The notes beneath the pieces were generated by a model. The model saw nothing but the letters and a program-made list of their open reading frames with translations. It had not been told where the DNA came from and ran no database searches. Below are positions 45,150 through 54,751 of a DNA stretch of 64,000 bases, piece after piece. The stretch's first letter is position 1. The number at the start of each line of letters is the position of its first letter. Source of the stretch: Allofustis seminis DSM 15817 (GTDB lineage: Bacteria; Bacillota; Bacilli; Lactobacillales; Carnobacteriaceae_A); contig NZ_KB894079.1 of NCBI RefSeq assembly GCF_000374325.1, forward strand, positions 156,910 through 220,909, read 5' to 3'. Both the position numbers and the translations under genes were made by a program.

Positions 45150-46070
45150 TCATTCTTTTTCCTGGTGAGCTCGCGGATGAAATTGCTGATAATTTTTCAT
45201 TAAATTTTCTTTTGTTACATGTGTATAGATTTGTGTAGATGATAAACTATCATGCCCTAACAACTCTTGAACTTCTCGCAAATTTGCCCCATTATTCAAT
45301 AAATGCGTAGCAAATGAATGACGCAACATATGGGGATGAATATTTGCAGTTAGACTTGTTTTTTTGATTAACTGTTTCAAAATGTACTGTATTCCGCGAA
45401 CGGTTAATGGATCACCATATTGATTAATAAATACATAATCATGTTCTTTATGATATTTTTCCATTAGAGGCGTGCGGCTCATTTTATGATAATCTAAGAG
45501 TGCCATTTGTGCATAATATCCAAAAGGAACTAGGCGCTCTTTATTGCCCTTTCCAAGAACTTTTATATACCCAATCTCCATATTAACATTATCCCATCTT
45601 AGTTGCTGACATTCTGATACACGAATTCCTGTCCCATATAAGATTTCTAAAAGAGCCTTATTCCTGAGATCCAGCGGTTTTTGTCCTTCAACGGATTTGA
45701 ACAACTCTTCCATTTCTTCGCTATAAAAGAAATTGGGCAGTTGTAATTTTTTATTTTTAACTTGAAGATAAGAAAAAGGATTTTCTTCAACTAAGTGATT
45801 CATCAGCAAAAAATTATAAAAAGCACGAAGCGCCGAAACTTTTCGCGAGATCGTCGTGCGTTCATATTTTTCGTCCGTTAGACGACTTAAATAAATTCTT
45901 GCATCATTCACTGTCACATGGGTTAAGTCGCAATCGCCCGTTTCAATTAAAAATGCAAAGAAATGATCCAAATCTTCTGCATAAGCTCTAGCTGTAAGCG
46001 CGGAGTAATTTTTTTCGTAAAGTATGCGATTCAAAAAATCATTCTTCCATGCATGTATCTGTATCTGCAT
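45150..46070 (-). CDS. xerC: tyrosine recombinase XerC
   Basis: 306 residues. With its partner it resolves chromosome dimers at dif. The SAM-like N-terminal domain (about 5-90) is followed by the catalytic domain with [14 protein letters not shown] (Arg I), [12 protein letters not shown] (Lys), [14 protein letters not shown] (HxxR), [16 protein letters not shown] (His, nucleophile Tyr). The start is ATG 46070, six bases after GAGGAGG. First gene of xerC-hslV-hslU; the position beside topA and hslVU supports XerC rather than a phage integrase. Confidence 0.93.
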   Translation of the reverse strand: MQIQIHAWKNDFLNRILYEKNYSALTARAYAEDLDHFFAFLIETGDCDLTHVTVNDARIYLSRLTDEKYERTTISRKVSALRAFYNFLLMNHLVEENPFSYLQVKNKKLQLPNFFYSEEMEELFKSVEGQKPLDLRNKALLEILYGTGIRVSECQQLRWDNVNMEIGYIKVLGKGNKERLVPFGYYAQMALLDYHKMSRTPLMEKYHKEHDYVFINQYGDPLTVRGIQYILKQLIKKTSLTANIHPHMLRHSFATHLLNNGANLREVQELLGHDSLSSTQIYTHVTKENLMKNYQQFHPRAHQEKE

Positions 46071-46102
46071 CTTCGTCCTCCTCATCACTATTGCTACTGT
46101 TT

Positions 46103-46111
46103 ATTGTAACA
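46103..46111 (-). promoter_or_regulatory. extended -10 promoter of xerC-hslVU
   Basis: TGTTACAAT on the minus strand, about 33 nt before the xerC start and behind the topA terminator. Confidence 0.5.
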
Positions 46112-46141
46112 TATAATAAGAAAATGACAGATCATCCAAAA

Positions 46142-46180
46142 TTAAAAAACCCTTAAGTTTTGATACTTAAGGGTTTTAAT
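46142..46180 (-). terminator. terminator of topA
   Basis: AAAACCCTTAAGT / ACTTAAGGGTTTT arms (46146-46158, 46165-46177) next to the topA stop. Confidence 0.85.
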
Positions 46181-46181
46181 A

Positions 46182-48236
46182 TTATTTTTGTGGATCTTCT
46201 GCATAATCGCAGTTGGAACATTTGACCTGCTTCTGACGTGTTGTAACTTTTTCAACGAGATATTCGCCACATTTCGGGCAATTTCTAGAAAGTGGGCGGT
46301 CCCAAGATGAAAAATCACATTCTGGATAGCGATCGCAACCATAAAATATACGATTTTTCTTAGTTTTCCGCTCAAGGACGTTACCTTTTTTACATTTCGG
46401 ACATGTTACACCAATTTCTTTAACAATGGGTTTGGTATTGCGACATTCTGGGAAGTTTGAGCAGGCGTAAAATTTTCCATATTTTCCCATCTTAATAACC
46501 ATTGGTGAGCCACAATTATCACAGTCAAAACCAGCGGGCTCATCTTTGACGGTAATATTTTTCATCTCATCCATAGCTTTTTCGACATCGCGATGAAAAG
46601 GCTGATAAAATTCATCAATAACAGGCACCCATTCTCTTTTTCCTGTTTCAATATCATCCAATTCACTTTCCATTTCTGCAGTGAATTTCGTATCGACAAT
46701 CTGCGGGAAGAAGTCAATAATTTGTTCATTTACGATTTCTCCCAGTTCTGTCGGTTCAAGGCGGCGATTTTTGATTACTACATAATATCTTTTTTGTAAT
46801 GTATTTAATGTTGGGGCATAAGTCGATGGGCGACCGACTCCATTTTCTTCCAATGTTTTAATTAAAGTCGCTTCACTATAGCGTGCTGGTGGTTGCGTAA
46901 AATGCTGGCGTGGATCAATTTGGACCAATGAAACATTGTCGCCTTCATGCAATTCAGGTAAGATGATATCTTTTTTATTATTTTCTTGATAAACCTTTTG
47001 ATATCCTTCAAATAAAATCTGACTTCCATTTGCGCGAAATGTTACATCATTTTGTGTAAGATTTACTTGCATGGTGTCATAAACCGCCGCAGCCATCTGA
47101 CTTGCTACAAAGCGACTCCAAATAAGCGAATATAGTTTATATTGATCAGGCGACAAATATTTTTTTATATCCGCTGGCAAATGATTTATGTTAGTAGGGC
47201 GAATCGCTTCATGCGCATCTTGTGTCCCACTTTTGCCAACATAATGCCCAATATATTCCACGCCATATTGAGCTTGAATATATTCTTTAGCTTCTTTTTG
47301 AGCGACCGCAGAAATACGTGTGGAATCTGTACGCATATAAGTAATTAAACCCGTAGCGCCACCTCTTCCCAAACTGATCCCCTCATAGAGCTCTTGGGCA
47401 GTACGCATTGTCTTATATGTACGGAAATTTAGTTGATTAGCTGCTGTTTGTTGGAGTGTACTCGTTGTAAAAGCAGCTTGTGGTTTTTTAATACGTTCTT
47501 TTCGTGTAATTTTATCTACAACGAAAGGTTTTTCTTTATCAATCGCTTTTACAATACTTTGCACAACTTTTTCATTTGGCAGCTCTTTCTTTTGGCCTTT
47601 TAGTCGATAAAATTCCGCTTCAAATTTAGAGAGATTTTTTTTGAATTGACCAGAGATTGTCCAATATTCTTCTGGCTTGAAATTTCTAATCTCATTTTCG
47701 CGATCAATAATCATCTTCAATGCCACCGACTGAACGCGACCAGCGCTTAGACCACTTTTTACTTTTTTCCATAAAATAGGACTAATCTCATAGCCGACCA
47801 ATCGATCTAAGACACGACGAGCTTGTTGTGCATCGACCAAATCTAAATCAATTGGGCGCGCTTCTTTAAAGGCATCTTTTACAGCATCTTTTGTAATTTC
47901 ATTAAAAGTGACACGATTTTTTTCATTTGGATCTAGATCGAGCACATATGCTAAATGCCATGAGATGGCTTCCCCTTCACGATCCGGGTCAGCAGCTAAA
48001 TAAACTTTTTCTGCTTTTTTTGCTTCTTTTTTTAAATCTTGAACAACTGGACCTTTTCCACGAATTGTAATATAGTCCGGCTCATAATTATTATTAAAAT
48101 CAATACCCATACGACTTCTCGGTAAATCACGAATATGCCCTATACTTGCAACGACTTTATAATTTTTTCCAAGATATCGTTGAATAGTTTTTGCTTTTGC
48201 TGGAGATTCCACAATCACGAGATATTTAAAAGCCAA
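46182..48236 (-). CDS. topA: DNA topoisomerase I
   Basis: 684 residues. It relaxes negative supercoils. TOPRIM part: [20 protein letters not shown] (about 4-23) and [15 protein letters not shown]. Catalytic Tyr: [15 protein letters not shown]-terminal zinc ribbons: [16 protein letters not shown]..., [10 protein letters not shown]..., [11 protein letters not shown].... The start is TTG 48236 (giving [11 protein letters not shown]), eight bases after AAAGGGG; the upstream extension has no ribosome site. Confidence 0.95.
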   Translation of the reverse strand: MAFKYLVIVESPAKAKTIQRYLGKNYKVVASIGHIRDLPRSRMGIDFNNNYEPDYITIRGKGPVVQDLKKEAKKAEKVYLAADPDREGEAISWHLAYVLDLDPNEKNRVTFNEITKDAVKDAFKEARPIDLDLVDAQQARRVLDRLVGYEISPILWKKVKSGLSAGRVQSVALKMIIDRENEIRNFKPEEYWTISGQFKKNLSKFEAEFYRLKGQKKELPNEKVVQSIVKAIDKEKPFVVDKITRKERIKKPQAAFTTSTLQQTAANQLNFRTYKTMRTAQELYEGISLGRGGATGLITYMRTDSTRISAVAQKEAKEYIQAQYGVEYIGHYVGKSGTQDAHEAIRPTNINHLPADIKKYLSPDQYKLYSLIWSRFVASQMAAAVYDTMQVNLTQNDVTFRANGSQILFEGYQKVYQENNKKDIILPELHEGDNVSLVQIDPRQHFTQPPARYSEATLIKTLEENGVGRPSTYAPTLNTLQKRYYVVIKNRRLEPTELGEIVNEQIIDFFPQIVDTKFTAEMESELDDIETGKREWVPVIDEFYQPFHRDVEKAMDEMKNITVKDEPAGFDCDNCGSPMVIKMGKYGKFYACSNFPECRNTKPIVKEIGVTCPKCKKGNVLERKTKKNRIFYGCDRYPECDFSSWDRPLSRNCPKCGEYLVEKVTTRQKQVKCSNCDYAEDPQK

Positions 48237-48298
48237 AACAAAAACCCCTTTCTTATCATTCAAACAATCACTTTAAAAATAATGTTAAATCGATACAT

Positions 48299-48328
48299 AT
48301 CATAGGACAACCGATTTGAACTTGTCAA
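48299..48328 (-). promoter_or_regulatory. promoter of topA
   Basis: TTGACA (48328-48323), 18 nt, TATGAT (48304-48299) on the minus strand, directly after the dprA stop codon. Confidence 0.7.
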
Positions 48329-48329
48329 C

Positions 48330-49238
48330 TCATGGTGTTAATTTTATTTTTTGAAGGTCCCACTCTTCTATCACCGTCTGTTCATCCGCCACACAAATGG
48401 CACCTTGTTGAATTAAATGATTCGTCCCGCGACTTGTTAATGAAAAAATGTCTCCAGGAATTGCAAAAACATCACGTCCCTCATCTAATGCATAAGATGC
48501 CGTAATCAGACTTCCGCTTCGCTGCTTTGCTTCAGCAATAAGTACTCCACGACATAATCCTGCAATTATGCGATTTCTATAAGGAAAATGATGTTTTAAA
48601 GGCTTCGATTGTAAAGGATATTCTGAAAGAACAAGCTGATTTTTCATTAGGTACTGTTGTAATTTTTGATTTCGCTTCGGATAAAACTTGTCAAGCCCTG
48701 TCCCAAGAACTGCTATAGTTGGTGCTTGATATTCTAAAGCTAACTGATGGGCATGGGTATCAATTCCAGCAGCCAATCCACTGACAATCGGCGCTTTTTT
48801 ATAATGATGTATAAAATGTCTTAAAACAAGATCACATGCGCGAAGACCATAATCAGAACACTTTCTAGGACCTACTACTGCTAATTTATTAGGGAGGGAT
48901 AATAATTGAACATTCCCACAATAAAATAATAAAAGCGGTGGTGAAAAGATGGCACTCAACTCTTTTGGATATAAGTCATCAAGAATGGTAAGCCACTTTA
49001 TGCCTTTTTTATGATAATGTGCTTGAATTTCTGTAACAGATAACCGATTTAAGCGATCATCCATCTCGTCTTTTTTTCTTTTGTCAAATTGGACAGTGGT
49101 CTGATCAAACATCCAATCAAAAGGAAATATTGCTTCGGGATATTTTATTTTTAAGTAGGCACATTTTGTCTTCGGTGAGATCTCTCCAAGTTGTGCTAAT
49201 TTAAAAATATCTAAGTTTATGTCTTTCAAATTCTTCAT
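48330..49238 (-). CDS. dprA: DNA processing protein DprA
   Basis: 302 residues. It loads RecA on incoming single-stranded DNA during transformation. An N-terminal helical part (about 1-75) precedes the Rossmann-like domain: AVVGPRKCSDYGLR, SGLAAGIDTHAHQLAL, VLGTGLDKFYPKRNQ, HHFPYRNRIIAGLCRGVLIAEAK, SGSLITASYALDEGRDVFAIPG. The start is ATG 49238, eight bases after GGAGG; a TTG at 49253 overlaps that site. Third gene of rbgA-rnhB-dprA. Presence of dprA hints at, but does not prove, competence. Confidence 0.93.
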   Translation of the reverse strand: MKNLKDINLDIFKLAQLGEISPKTKCAYLKIKYPEAIFPFDWMFDQTTVQFDKRKKDEMDDRLNRLSVTEIQAHYHKKGIKWLTILDDLYPKELSAIFSPPLLLFYCGNVQLLSLPNKLAVVGPRKCSDYGLRACDLVLRHFIHHYKKAPIVSGLAAGIDTHAHQLALEYQAPTIAVLGTGLDKFYPKRNQKLQQYLMKNQLVLSEYPLQSKPLKHHFPYRNRIIAGLCRGVLIAEAKQRSGSLITASYALDEGRDVFAIPGDIFSLTSRGTNHLIQQGAICVADEQTVIEEWDLQKIKLTP

Positions 49239-49292
49239 AAATAAATCCTCCAATAATACATTTAACTGCTATATTACCTACAGATTTAAAAT

Positions 49293-50084
49293 TTATTGAA
49301 AATTTGTCACAGGTTGGAACGATTTTCGATGAATTGGACATGCTCCAAATAATTTTAGACCTCTTAGATGTTCAGCCGTTCCATATCCTTTATTCGATTC
49401 AAAACCATAATGCGGATATTTTTCGCTATATTGGACCATAAGTTCATCACGTGTTACTTTTGCTAAAATACTTGCAGCCGCAATAGAATTCGAGCGGTCA
49501 TCCCCTTTAATTAGACGAATTTGGGGGATATTCGTATCAATAGTCATTGCATCAATAAGTAAAAGATCTGCTACAGGATTTAACTGCTCAACGGCCATGG
49601 TCATGGCGCGTCGTGTCGCTTCATAAATATTAATTTGATCAATTTGTTGAGCGGATTGATAGGATATGCTATAACTTATGGCTTTGGCTTTAATTTCATT
49701 AAATAATCGCAAGCGCTCTTTCGAAGAAAGTTGCTTAGAATCTTTCAAACCATAAATTGGACACTGAGGATCTAAGATTACGGCCGCTGCAACTACAGGA
49801 CCCGCTAATGGCCCGCGTCCTGCTTCATCAATCCCTGCAATCATTTGAAACCCTTTTTGATAATTTTCTTCTTCAATTATATGGTGTGTGCGGTAGAACG
49901 CTTGTACTTCTTTTATTTTATCAGCATTTCTTTTCCACTGTTTCGCTGCTTGTTGCACACCTTTTCTTGGATCAAGTAGCAACTGTTGATAAAAAATATT
50001 GTCAAAAGAAGAATGACACTGTAAATATTTTTTTATATCGGAAATGCTATAATTTTTAAATTCTTTCATCTGTTGGTCTTTCAA
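49293..50084 (-). CDS. rnhB: ribonuclease HII
   Basis: 263 residues. It removes ribonucleotides from DNA. The active site MIAGIDEAGRGPLAGPVVAA (Asp86, Glu87) is intact, followed by LKDSKQLSSKERLRLF, LLIDAMTI and GDDRSNSIAAASILAKVTRD. Start TTG 50084 lies nine bases after AGGAG and inside the end of rbgA (29-nt overlap). An N-terminal extension of about 80 residues before the catalytic core is normal for this family in Firmicutes. Confidence 0.94.
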   Translation of the reverse strand: MKDQQMKEFKNYSISDIKKYLQCHSSFDNIFYQQLLLDPRKGVQQAAKQWKRNADKIKEVQAFYRTHHIIEEENYQKGFQMIAGIDEAGRGPLAGPVVAAAVILDPQCPIYGLKDSKQLSSKERLRLFNEIKAKAISYSISYQSAQQIDQINIYEATRRAMTMAVEQLNPVADLLLIDAMTIDTNIPQIRLIKGDDRSNSIAAASILAKVTRDELMVQYSEKYPHYGFESNKGYGTAEHLRGLKLFGACPIHRKSFQPVTNFQ

Positions 50085-50910
50085 AACTGATCGCTCCTAA
50101 TATTCCATCTCTTAACTCTTTTAAAAGCATCTGACTTCCTCGTTCATAATCATCAAAAAATCCTCTTTTTTCTGTGATTGCCAATAATAAATCAACGGTC
50201 GACAAAGCACTTTCCGAATTTTGCTCTAATTGATACCTTTTTTCTAATATATGAGGATAATGCTCAACTAAAAATGCAATTGCATAAAGTGCAATATCAT
50301 CTAAGTGCAGTAATTGATCTTTAATAGCACCTGTTACCGCTAAATTTTTACCCGTTTCAAAATCTTCAAATTTAGGCCATAAAATTCCAGGTGTATCTAA
50401 TAATTCGAATTCTTTTTTATATTTAATCCACTGTTGTGCCTTAGTTACCCCTGGGCGATTGCCTGCAGCTGCTACTTTTTTCCCAGCCAAGCGATTGATT
50501 AATGTAGACTTGCCAACATTTGGAATACCAACAATCAAGGCACGAACTGGACGGGGTTTCATTCCTTTGCTTATTCTTTTTTCATTTAGAGTTTCTGTTG
50601 CTTGATGAATGGTGTGAATTAATTTTTGTAGATCATTTTTCTTATATGCAGAGAAACTAACCGCTAACTGGTTATTTTTAGCATAATAGTTTAGCCACTC
50701 ATTAGTAATTTTTTCATCTGCTAAATCACTTTTCATCAATATTTTTATACTCAATTTGTCATGAAGCAATTCACTTAATTTCGGGTTCGCACTGGAATAA
50801 GGAATTCTAGCATCCACCAACTCTAAAACGATATCTACAAGAGAGAGTCGTTCATTTACTTCACGTAAAGCTTTTGCCATATGCCCTGGATACCACTGAA
50901 TGACTGCCAT
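50056..50910 (-). CDS. rbgA: ribosome biogenesis GTPase RbgA (YlqF)
   Basis: 284 residues. A circularly permuted GTPase needed for late 50S assembly. The order of motifs is G4-G5-G1-G3: MKSDLADEK (about 58-66), then GIPNVGKSTLINRL (about 126-139), RPGVTKAQQWIKY (G2) and LDTPGILWP (G3). The N-terminus MAVIQWYPGHMAKALREV is the family hallmark. First gene of rbgA-rnhB-dprA. Confidence 0.95.
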   Translation of the reverse strand: MAVIQWYPGHMAKALREVNERLSLVDIVLELVDARIPYSSANPKLSELLHDKLSIKILMKSDLADEKITNEWLNYYAKNNQLAVSFSAYKKNDLQKLIHTIHQATETLNEKRISKGMKPRPVRALIVGIPNVGKSTLINRLAGKKVAAAGNRPGVTKAQQWIKYKKEFELLDTPGILWPKFEDFETGKNLAVTGAIKDQLLHLDDIALYAIAFLVEHYPHILEKRYQLEQNSESALSTVDLLLAITEKRGFFDDYERGSQMLLKELRDGILGAISFERPTDERI

Positions 50911-50945
50911 AATGTTTGCTCCTTTATCCTATTAATAACAATCCT

Positions 50946-50954
50946 ATTATAGCA
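50946..50954 (-). promoter_or_regulatory. extended -10 promoter of rbgA-rnhB-dprA
   Basis: TGCTATAAT on the minus strand, about 36 nt before the rbgA ATG and directly behind the lepB terminator. Confidence 0.65.
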
Positions 50955-50959
50955 CAATA

Positions 50960-50990
50960 AAAAAATGCCCAGCACGCTGGGCAATCTTTT
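50960..50990 (-). terminator. terminator of lepB
   Basis: TGCCCAGC / GCTGGGCA arms (50966-50973, 50976-50983) followed by TTTTTTT on the minus strand. Confidence 0.85.
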
Positions 50991-50993
50991 TAA

Positions 50994-51638
50994 TTAATAA
51001 GTATCAAAATGATTAATGGGCCAATATCTTAAGCTGATTTTTCCAATCACTGAATCCTTGTCAATAAATCCAAAAGAACGACTATCTTTAGAATTTAAGC
51101 GATTGTCCCCTAGAACAAAATAAGTATCTTCTGGAACTTTCTCTTCTCCTAATAGACTCAGCAAATCAAAATCATTTGTATAATAATAAGAGAGTGAATC
51201 AATTAAATCTGCTGGTAAATATTTTTCGTTCATTTCTTTATCATTGATATACAAAGTGTCTTCTCGCATTTCGACTTTATCACCAGGAACGCCAATCACA
51301 CGTTTTATATATTGTACATTTTTACCAGGTTCAGTATCTGGTGCTTTAAATACAACAATATCAAAGCGTTCAATCGATGCTATTTTATTTAAAATCAAGC
51401 GATCACCGCTATCAAATGTAGGATTCATGGAATTACCTTCCACTTTTACACTCGCAAAGAAAAAATATTGTACGATAAAAAAGATTCCTATTATAATGGC
51501 CGCATTAAAAATAATACTAATAAGATCAATTAAAAAGCGAGGAATTCTGCTTTTTTCTTTGTGAAACTCGCTACGTGGTGGTAGCGGTGATTCTCCATCA
51601 TATTGGCTATTTTTATATTCATCATTTGTATATTTCAT
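50994..51638 (-). CDS. lepB: type I signal peptidase
   Basis: 214 residues. It cleaves signal peptides outside the membrane. A cytoplasmic N-terminus is followed by one membrane helix (about 37-60), the catalytic Ser70 in VEGNSMNPTF and the general-base Lys112 in YIKRVIGVPGD. DYFVLGDNRLNSKDSR-type box E is present (TYFVLGDNRLNSKDSRSFG). The start is ATG 51638, six bases after GGGG; the GTG at 51650 overlaps that site. It lies 18 nt after ctp. Confidence 0.94.
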   Translation of the reverse strand: MKYTNDEYKNSQYDGESPLPPRSEFHKEKSRIPRFLIDLISIIFNAAIIIGIFFIVQYFFFASVKVEGNSMNPTFDSGDRLILNKIASIERFDIVVFKAPDTEPGKNVQYIKRVIGVPGDKVEMREDTLYINDKEMNEKYLPADLIDSLSYYYTNDFDLLSLLGEEKVPEDTYFVLGDNRLNSKDSRSFGFIDKDSVIGKISLRYWPINHFDTY

Positions 51639-51656
51639 GTTGTTCCCCACTTTTTA

Positions 51657-53117
51657 TCAATTATTTCTCTCATTTAATAATGTATCAATCGCTGCTTGAT
51701 ATTGCTTGTCATCAGCTATCATTCGTTCGCGAACAGCTGTCGACAGTGCACCTGCAGTTTCTGCTTGAACCTTTCCAGTAACTTCTATTTCATGTTGTTG
51801 CTGGAAATCTCTAACACTTTCTTGTGTCTTTTCATCGAAAACATTTGTCTGATTAACATCATATCCTAAATATTTTAAGATCGTCTTAATATTTTCGACT
51901 TCTGGTCCAATATCATCGATTTCATAAGTTTTTTCAGTGTTAATCGCAAACATTGCATCTGGAACATCAGATGCTACTTCAATATCAGGCATAATCCCTT
52001 TTTCGTTAATTGGCTCACCAGTTGCTGTTAGCCAGCGCCCCATCGTAATTTTTAATTCACCTTTACTATATTGAAGTGGTTGTATGGTTTGAATTGTACC
52101 TTTTCCAAAGGTTTTTTGGCCGATAAGAGGAATATTAATTGACTGCAATGCACCTGCTAAAATTTCTGAAGCACTAGCACTTCCGCCATCAACCAATAGT
52201 ACAACATTTCCCTTAAATTTATAAGTCCCTAATGCTTTTTCAGCATAATAGATCGTTGGAGCTTTTTGTGTGCGATCAGTAGATTGCATAATAGGTTTTC
52301 CATCAGGCACAAAAACATTTGCCACTTGGAGTGCTCCAATCAAGACACCCCCAGGATTATTGCGAACGTCCAAGACAATTGACTGAATTCCTTGGTTCTC
52401 TAATTTTTTTAGCGCCTCTATTAATTCTTTAGCTGTCGGTTCGCTGAATTTTGTCAGCCGAATATGGGCAATATCTGGATGCTCTTCCTTAATCTCCACT
52501 TTAACTGTTTCAACTGGAATCTTCGCACGTGTCAGTTCTACATCAAATTGTTGCTGACCTCTTAAAATTGTTAAAGTTACTGTCGACCCTTCTTCTCCGC
52601 GAATTAGATCAACGGCTTCAGATAATTGCATACCTGTCAGCGACGTTCCATCTACGCTTAAAATGTAGTCATTCGCTTGAATTCCAGCTCTTTCTGCAGG
52701 AGAATCACTTAATGGAGCAATTACTTTAATATATTGTCCTTCCATTGTGACCTCTGTCCCAATACCTTGAAATGATCCTGAAATATCTTCTGTTAAACTT
52801 TTTGCAAAATCTTCGCTTAAGTATTCTGTATATGGATCACCTGCACTTTGCGCCATACCTGTTAATGCGCCATCAATCAGCTTTTGCTTATCCACTGAAT
52901 CAACATAGCGAGTGAGGAGTAGCTTATACATTTCTTCAAGCGGTGCTAATTCTTTTTCAGTATGGATCGTACTCATCCAAACTTCATTGTTAGCTTTTAA
53001 TTGATAATCTTTATACAAAGATGTTCCAACTATCGCTAATACGACAGCACCTACTATAGAAATAATATATTGTTTTAATGTTACTTTTTTATTCCATTGC
53101 TTTTTCGATGAACTCAC
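51657..53117 (-). CDS. carboxy-terminal processing peptidase (S41, PDZ and peptidoglycan-binding domains)
   Basis: 486 residues. A membrane-anchored (about 18-36) serine protease. Order: S41 N-terminal helices, PDZ domain (about 115-190, GIGTEVTMEGQYIKV; IQANDYILSVDGTSL), catalytic domain with LDVRNNPGGVL and the Ser/Lys dyad (GGSASASEILAGALQ; FGKGTIQ), and a C-terminal peptidoglycan-binding domain (EVENIKTILKYLGYDV). Start GTG 53117 after AAGGTG. CtpA/CtpB-like; gene name left open. Between deoD and lepB. Confidence 0.9.
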   Translation of the reverse strand: MSSSKKQWNKKVTLKQYIISIVGAVVLAIVGTSLYKDYQLKANNEVWMSTIHTEKELAPLEEMYKLLLTRYVDSVDKQKLIDGALTGMAQSAGDPYTEYLSEDFAKSLTEDISGSFQGIGTEVTMEGQYIKVIAPLSDSPAERAGIQANDYILSVDGTSLTGMQLSEAVDLIRGEEGSTVTLTILRGQQQFDVELTRAKIPVETVKVEIKEEHPDIAHIRLTKFSEPTAKELIEALKKLENQGIQSIVLDVRNNPGGVLIGALQVANVFVPDGKPIMQSTDRTQKAPTIYYAEKALGTYKFKGNVVLLVDGGSASASEILAGALQSINIPLIGQKTFGKGTIQTIQPLQYSKGELKITMGRWLTATGEPINEKGIMPDIEVASDVPDAMFAINTEKTYEIDDIGPEVENIKTILKYLGYDVNQTNVFDEKTQESVRDFQQQHEIEVTGKVQAETAGALSTAVRERMIADDKQYQAAIDTLLNERNN

Positions 53118-53138
53118 TCGCTACACCTTCTTTAGTGG

Positions 53139-53852
53139 TTAATTTTCATGATGAATGGCTGCTTCAAGTGCTATTTTTATCATATCATTAAATGTTGTTT
53201 CTCTTTCTTCCGCGCTCGTCTGCTCTCCCGTTATAATATGGTCGCTTACTGTACATACAGCAAGTGCTTTACGATTATGTTTCGCTGCAATCGTGTAAAG
53301 TGCTGCTGCTTCCATTTCAACACCTAAGATACCATATTCTGCCAATTTTACTTTATCAAGTTCTTCATTATAGAAACGGTCAGCAGTCAAGATGTTGCCG
53401 ACATGCACATTGTAGCCTGCTTTTTTCCCTGTTTCATACGCTGCTTTTAAAAGTGAGAAATCAGCAAGCGGAGCATAATCTACTTGTTGATGAAAAATTT
53501 GGCGGTTCATGCCCGAATCAGTCGTGGCTCCTTGCGCTAAAATAACATCACGTACTTTAACATCTTCTTTCAATGCGCCAGCAGATCCGACACGAATTAG
53601 AACTTCACAATCAAAATCGCGAATTAATTCTTCAACATAAATACTTATCGATGGCACACCCATTCCAGTTCCTTGAACAGAAATAGGAACCCCTTGATAA
53701 GTTCCTGTATAACCAAAAGCATTACGCACTGTATTATATTGTCTAACATCTTCTAAAAAAGTTTCTGCAATATATTTAGCGCGTAAAGGATCCCCTGGTA
53801 ATAAAACAATTTTCGCAATATCTCCTTTGCTTGCTCCAATATGTGTACTCAT
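53139..53852 (-). CDS. deoD: purine-nucleoside phosphorylase, DeoD type
   Basis: 237 residues. It splits purine nucleosides with phosphate for salvage. [29 protein letters not shown] begins the family pattern; the signature [17 protein letters not shown] (about 63-79) and [15 protein letters not shown] (catalytic Asp region) are present. Trimer-of-dimers (bacterial high-mass) class. A strong AAGGAGG precedes the ATG. Confidence 0.95.
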   Translation of the reverse strand: MSTHIGASKGDIAKIVLLPGDPLRAKYIAETFLEDVRQYNTVRNAFGYTGTYQGVPISVQGTGMGVPSISIYVEELIRDFDCEVLIRVGSAGALKEDVKVRDVILAQGATTDSGMNRQIFHQQVDYAPLADFSLLKAAYETGKKAGYNVHVGNILTADRFYNEELDKVKLAEYGILGVEMEAAALYTIAAKHNRKALAVCTVSDHIITGEQTSAEERETTFNDMIKIALEAAIHHEN

Positions 53853-53929
53853 ATCGTATTTTCCTCCTTGTTAATAAATATCGTCTCCATCATATCATAA
53901 TTGAAGAAAAATCCCATATTTTTTTTGAT

Positions 53930-54175
53930 TTAAAGTACATCGACTTGATGTTGATAAGTATAGATCCCCCATGCCTCATCAAAAATTAACATCGATTCTA
54001 AGTAATTCGTAGAAAGTTCTAAATATGCACTTAATTCATCATATGACTTCGACTGCTTAGGAAAATTTGTATCTTTAAAGACCGACTCTGCAAACTGAGC
54101 AATCTCTAGATGATTCTTGCTACCTCTTTCTGTCATTAAATAGTCATAGAATGACTTTTCAAATGAATGGGGCAT
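53930..54175 (-). CDS. YozE-family (UPF0346) protein
   Basis: 81 residues. The pattern SFYDYLMTER, then FPKQSKSYDELSAYLELSTNYLESMLIFDEAWGIY matches B. subtilis YozE, a small all-helical SAM-like fold of unknown function. It lies ten nt after folA with GAGG before its ATG, so it is co-transcribed with thyA-folA. No role in folate metabolism is implied by the sequence. Confidence 0.82.
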   Translation of the reverse strand: MPHSFEKSFYDYLMTERGSKNHLEIAQFAESVFKDTNFPKQSKSYDELSAYLELSTNYLESMLIFDEAWGIYTYQHQVDVL

Positions 54176-54185
54176 TTGTATTCCT

Positions 54186-54737
54186 CTATTCTTTCATTGC
54201 AGATTTTTTAATATATGTTTCAAATACATGATCATAAATATTTTTATTATCTAATTCACCTTTTTTTGAATCAATCAGTTCAAAATTTGACCAATTCAAT
54301 TCTGGCATTTTAACATCTGTTTGAAAATGGTGCAAAAGCTTCGTACATAAAAGTAAATTCACATCATCTCGATATAATTGATACACAGATGCACCGCCAA
54401 TAATATGTATCGGCAATTGATAGGTTAAGGCATCTTCTAATAATTTGCGACTATCATGATAAATATGGCATCCAGCCGCCTCAAAATCATCTTGACGTGT
54501 TAAAATAAAATTCTTTCGATTTTTTAGTGGTGGATGAGGGATACTTTCATATGTTTTTCGTCCCATAACGACAATACCGTCCCACGTCACTTCTTTAAAA
54601 TATTGCATATCAGCGGGCAGTTTCCATGGAAGTGTTCCGCGGTTGCCTATACCACCGTCCATATCTTGCGCCCACACAAAAGTAATTGGAGTAACCCCTT
54701 CTTTTAAGCGATTAAGAATATTCTTGTTGATTGTCAT
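54186..54737 (-). CDS. folA: dihydrofolate reductase with N-terminal extension
   Basis: 183 residues. It reduces dihydrofolate with NADPH. Family motifs: FVWAQDMDGGIGNRGTLPWKLPADMQYFK, VVMGRKTYESIP, IHIIGGASVYQL. Odd: about 15 residues (MTINKNILNRLKEGV...) precede the first strand, where most bacterial enzymes start. AGGAGG is well placed for this early ATG and the next in-frame starts would lie inside the active-site region, so the extension looks genuine. Follows thyA by 14 nt, supplying the partner that recycles its dihydrofolate product. Confidence 0.94.
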   Translation of the reverse strand: MTINKNILNRLKEGVTPITFVWAQDMDGGIGNRGTLPWKLPADMQYFKEVTWDGIVVMGRKTYESIPHPPLKNRKNFILTRQDDFEAAGCHIYHDSRKLLEDALTYQLPIHIIGGASVYQLYRDDVNLLLCTKLLHHFQTDVKMPELNWSNFELIDSKKGELDNKNIYDHVFETYIKKSAMKE

Positions 54738-54751
54738 ATTATTCCTCCTAC

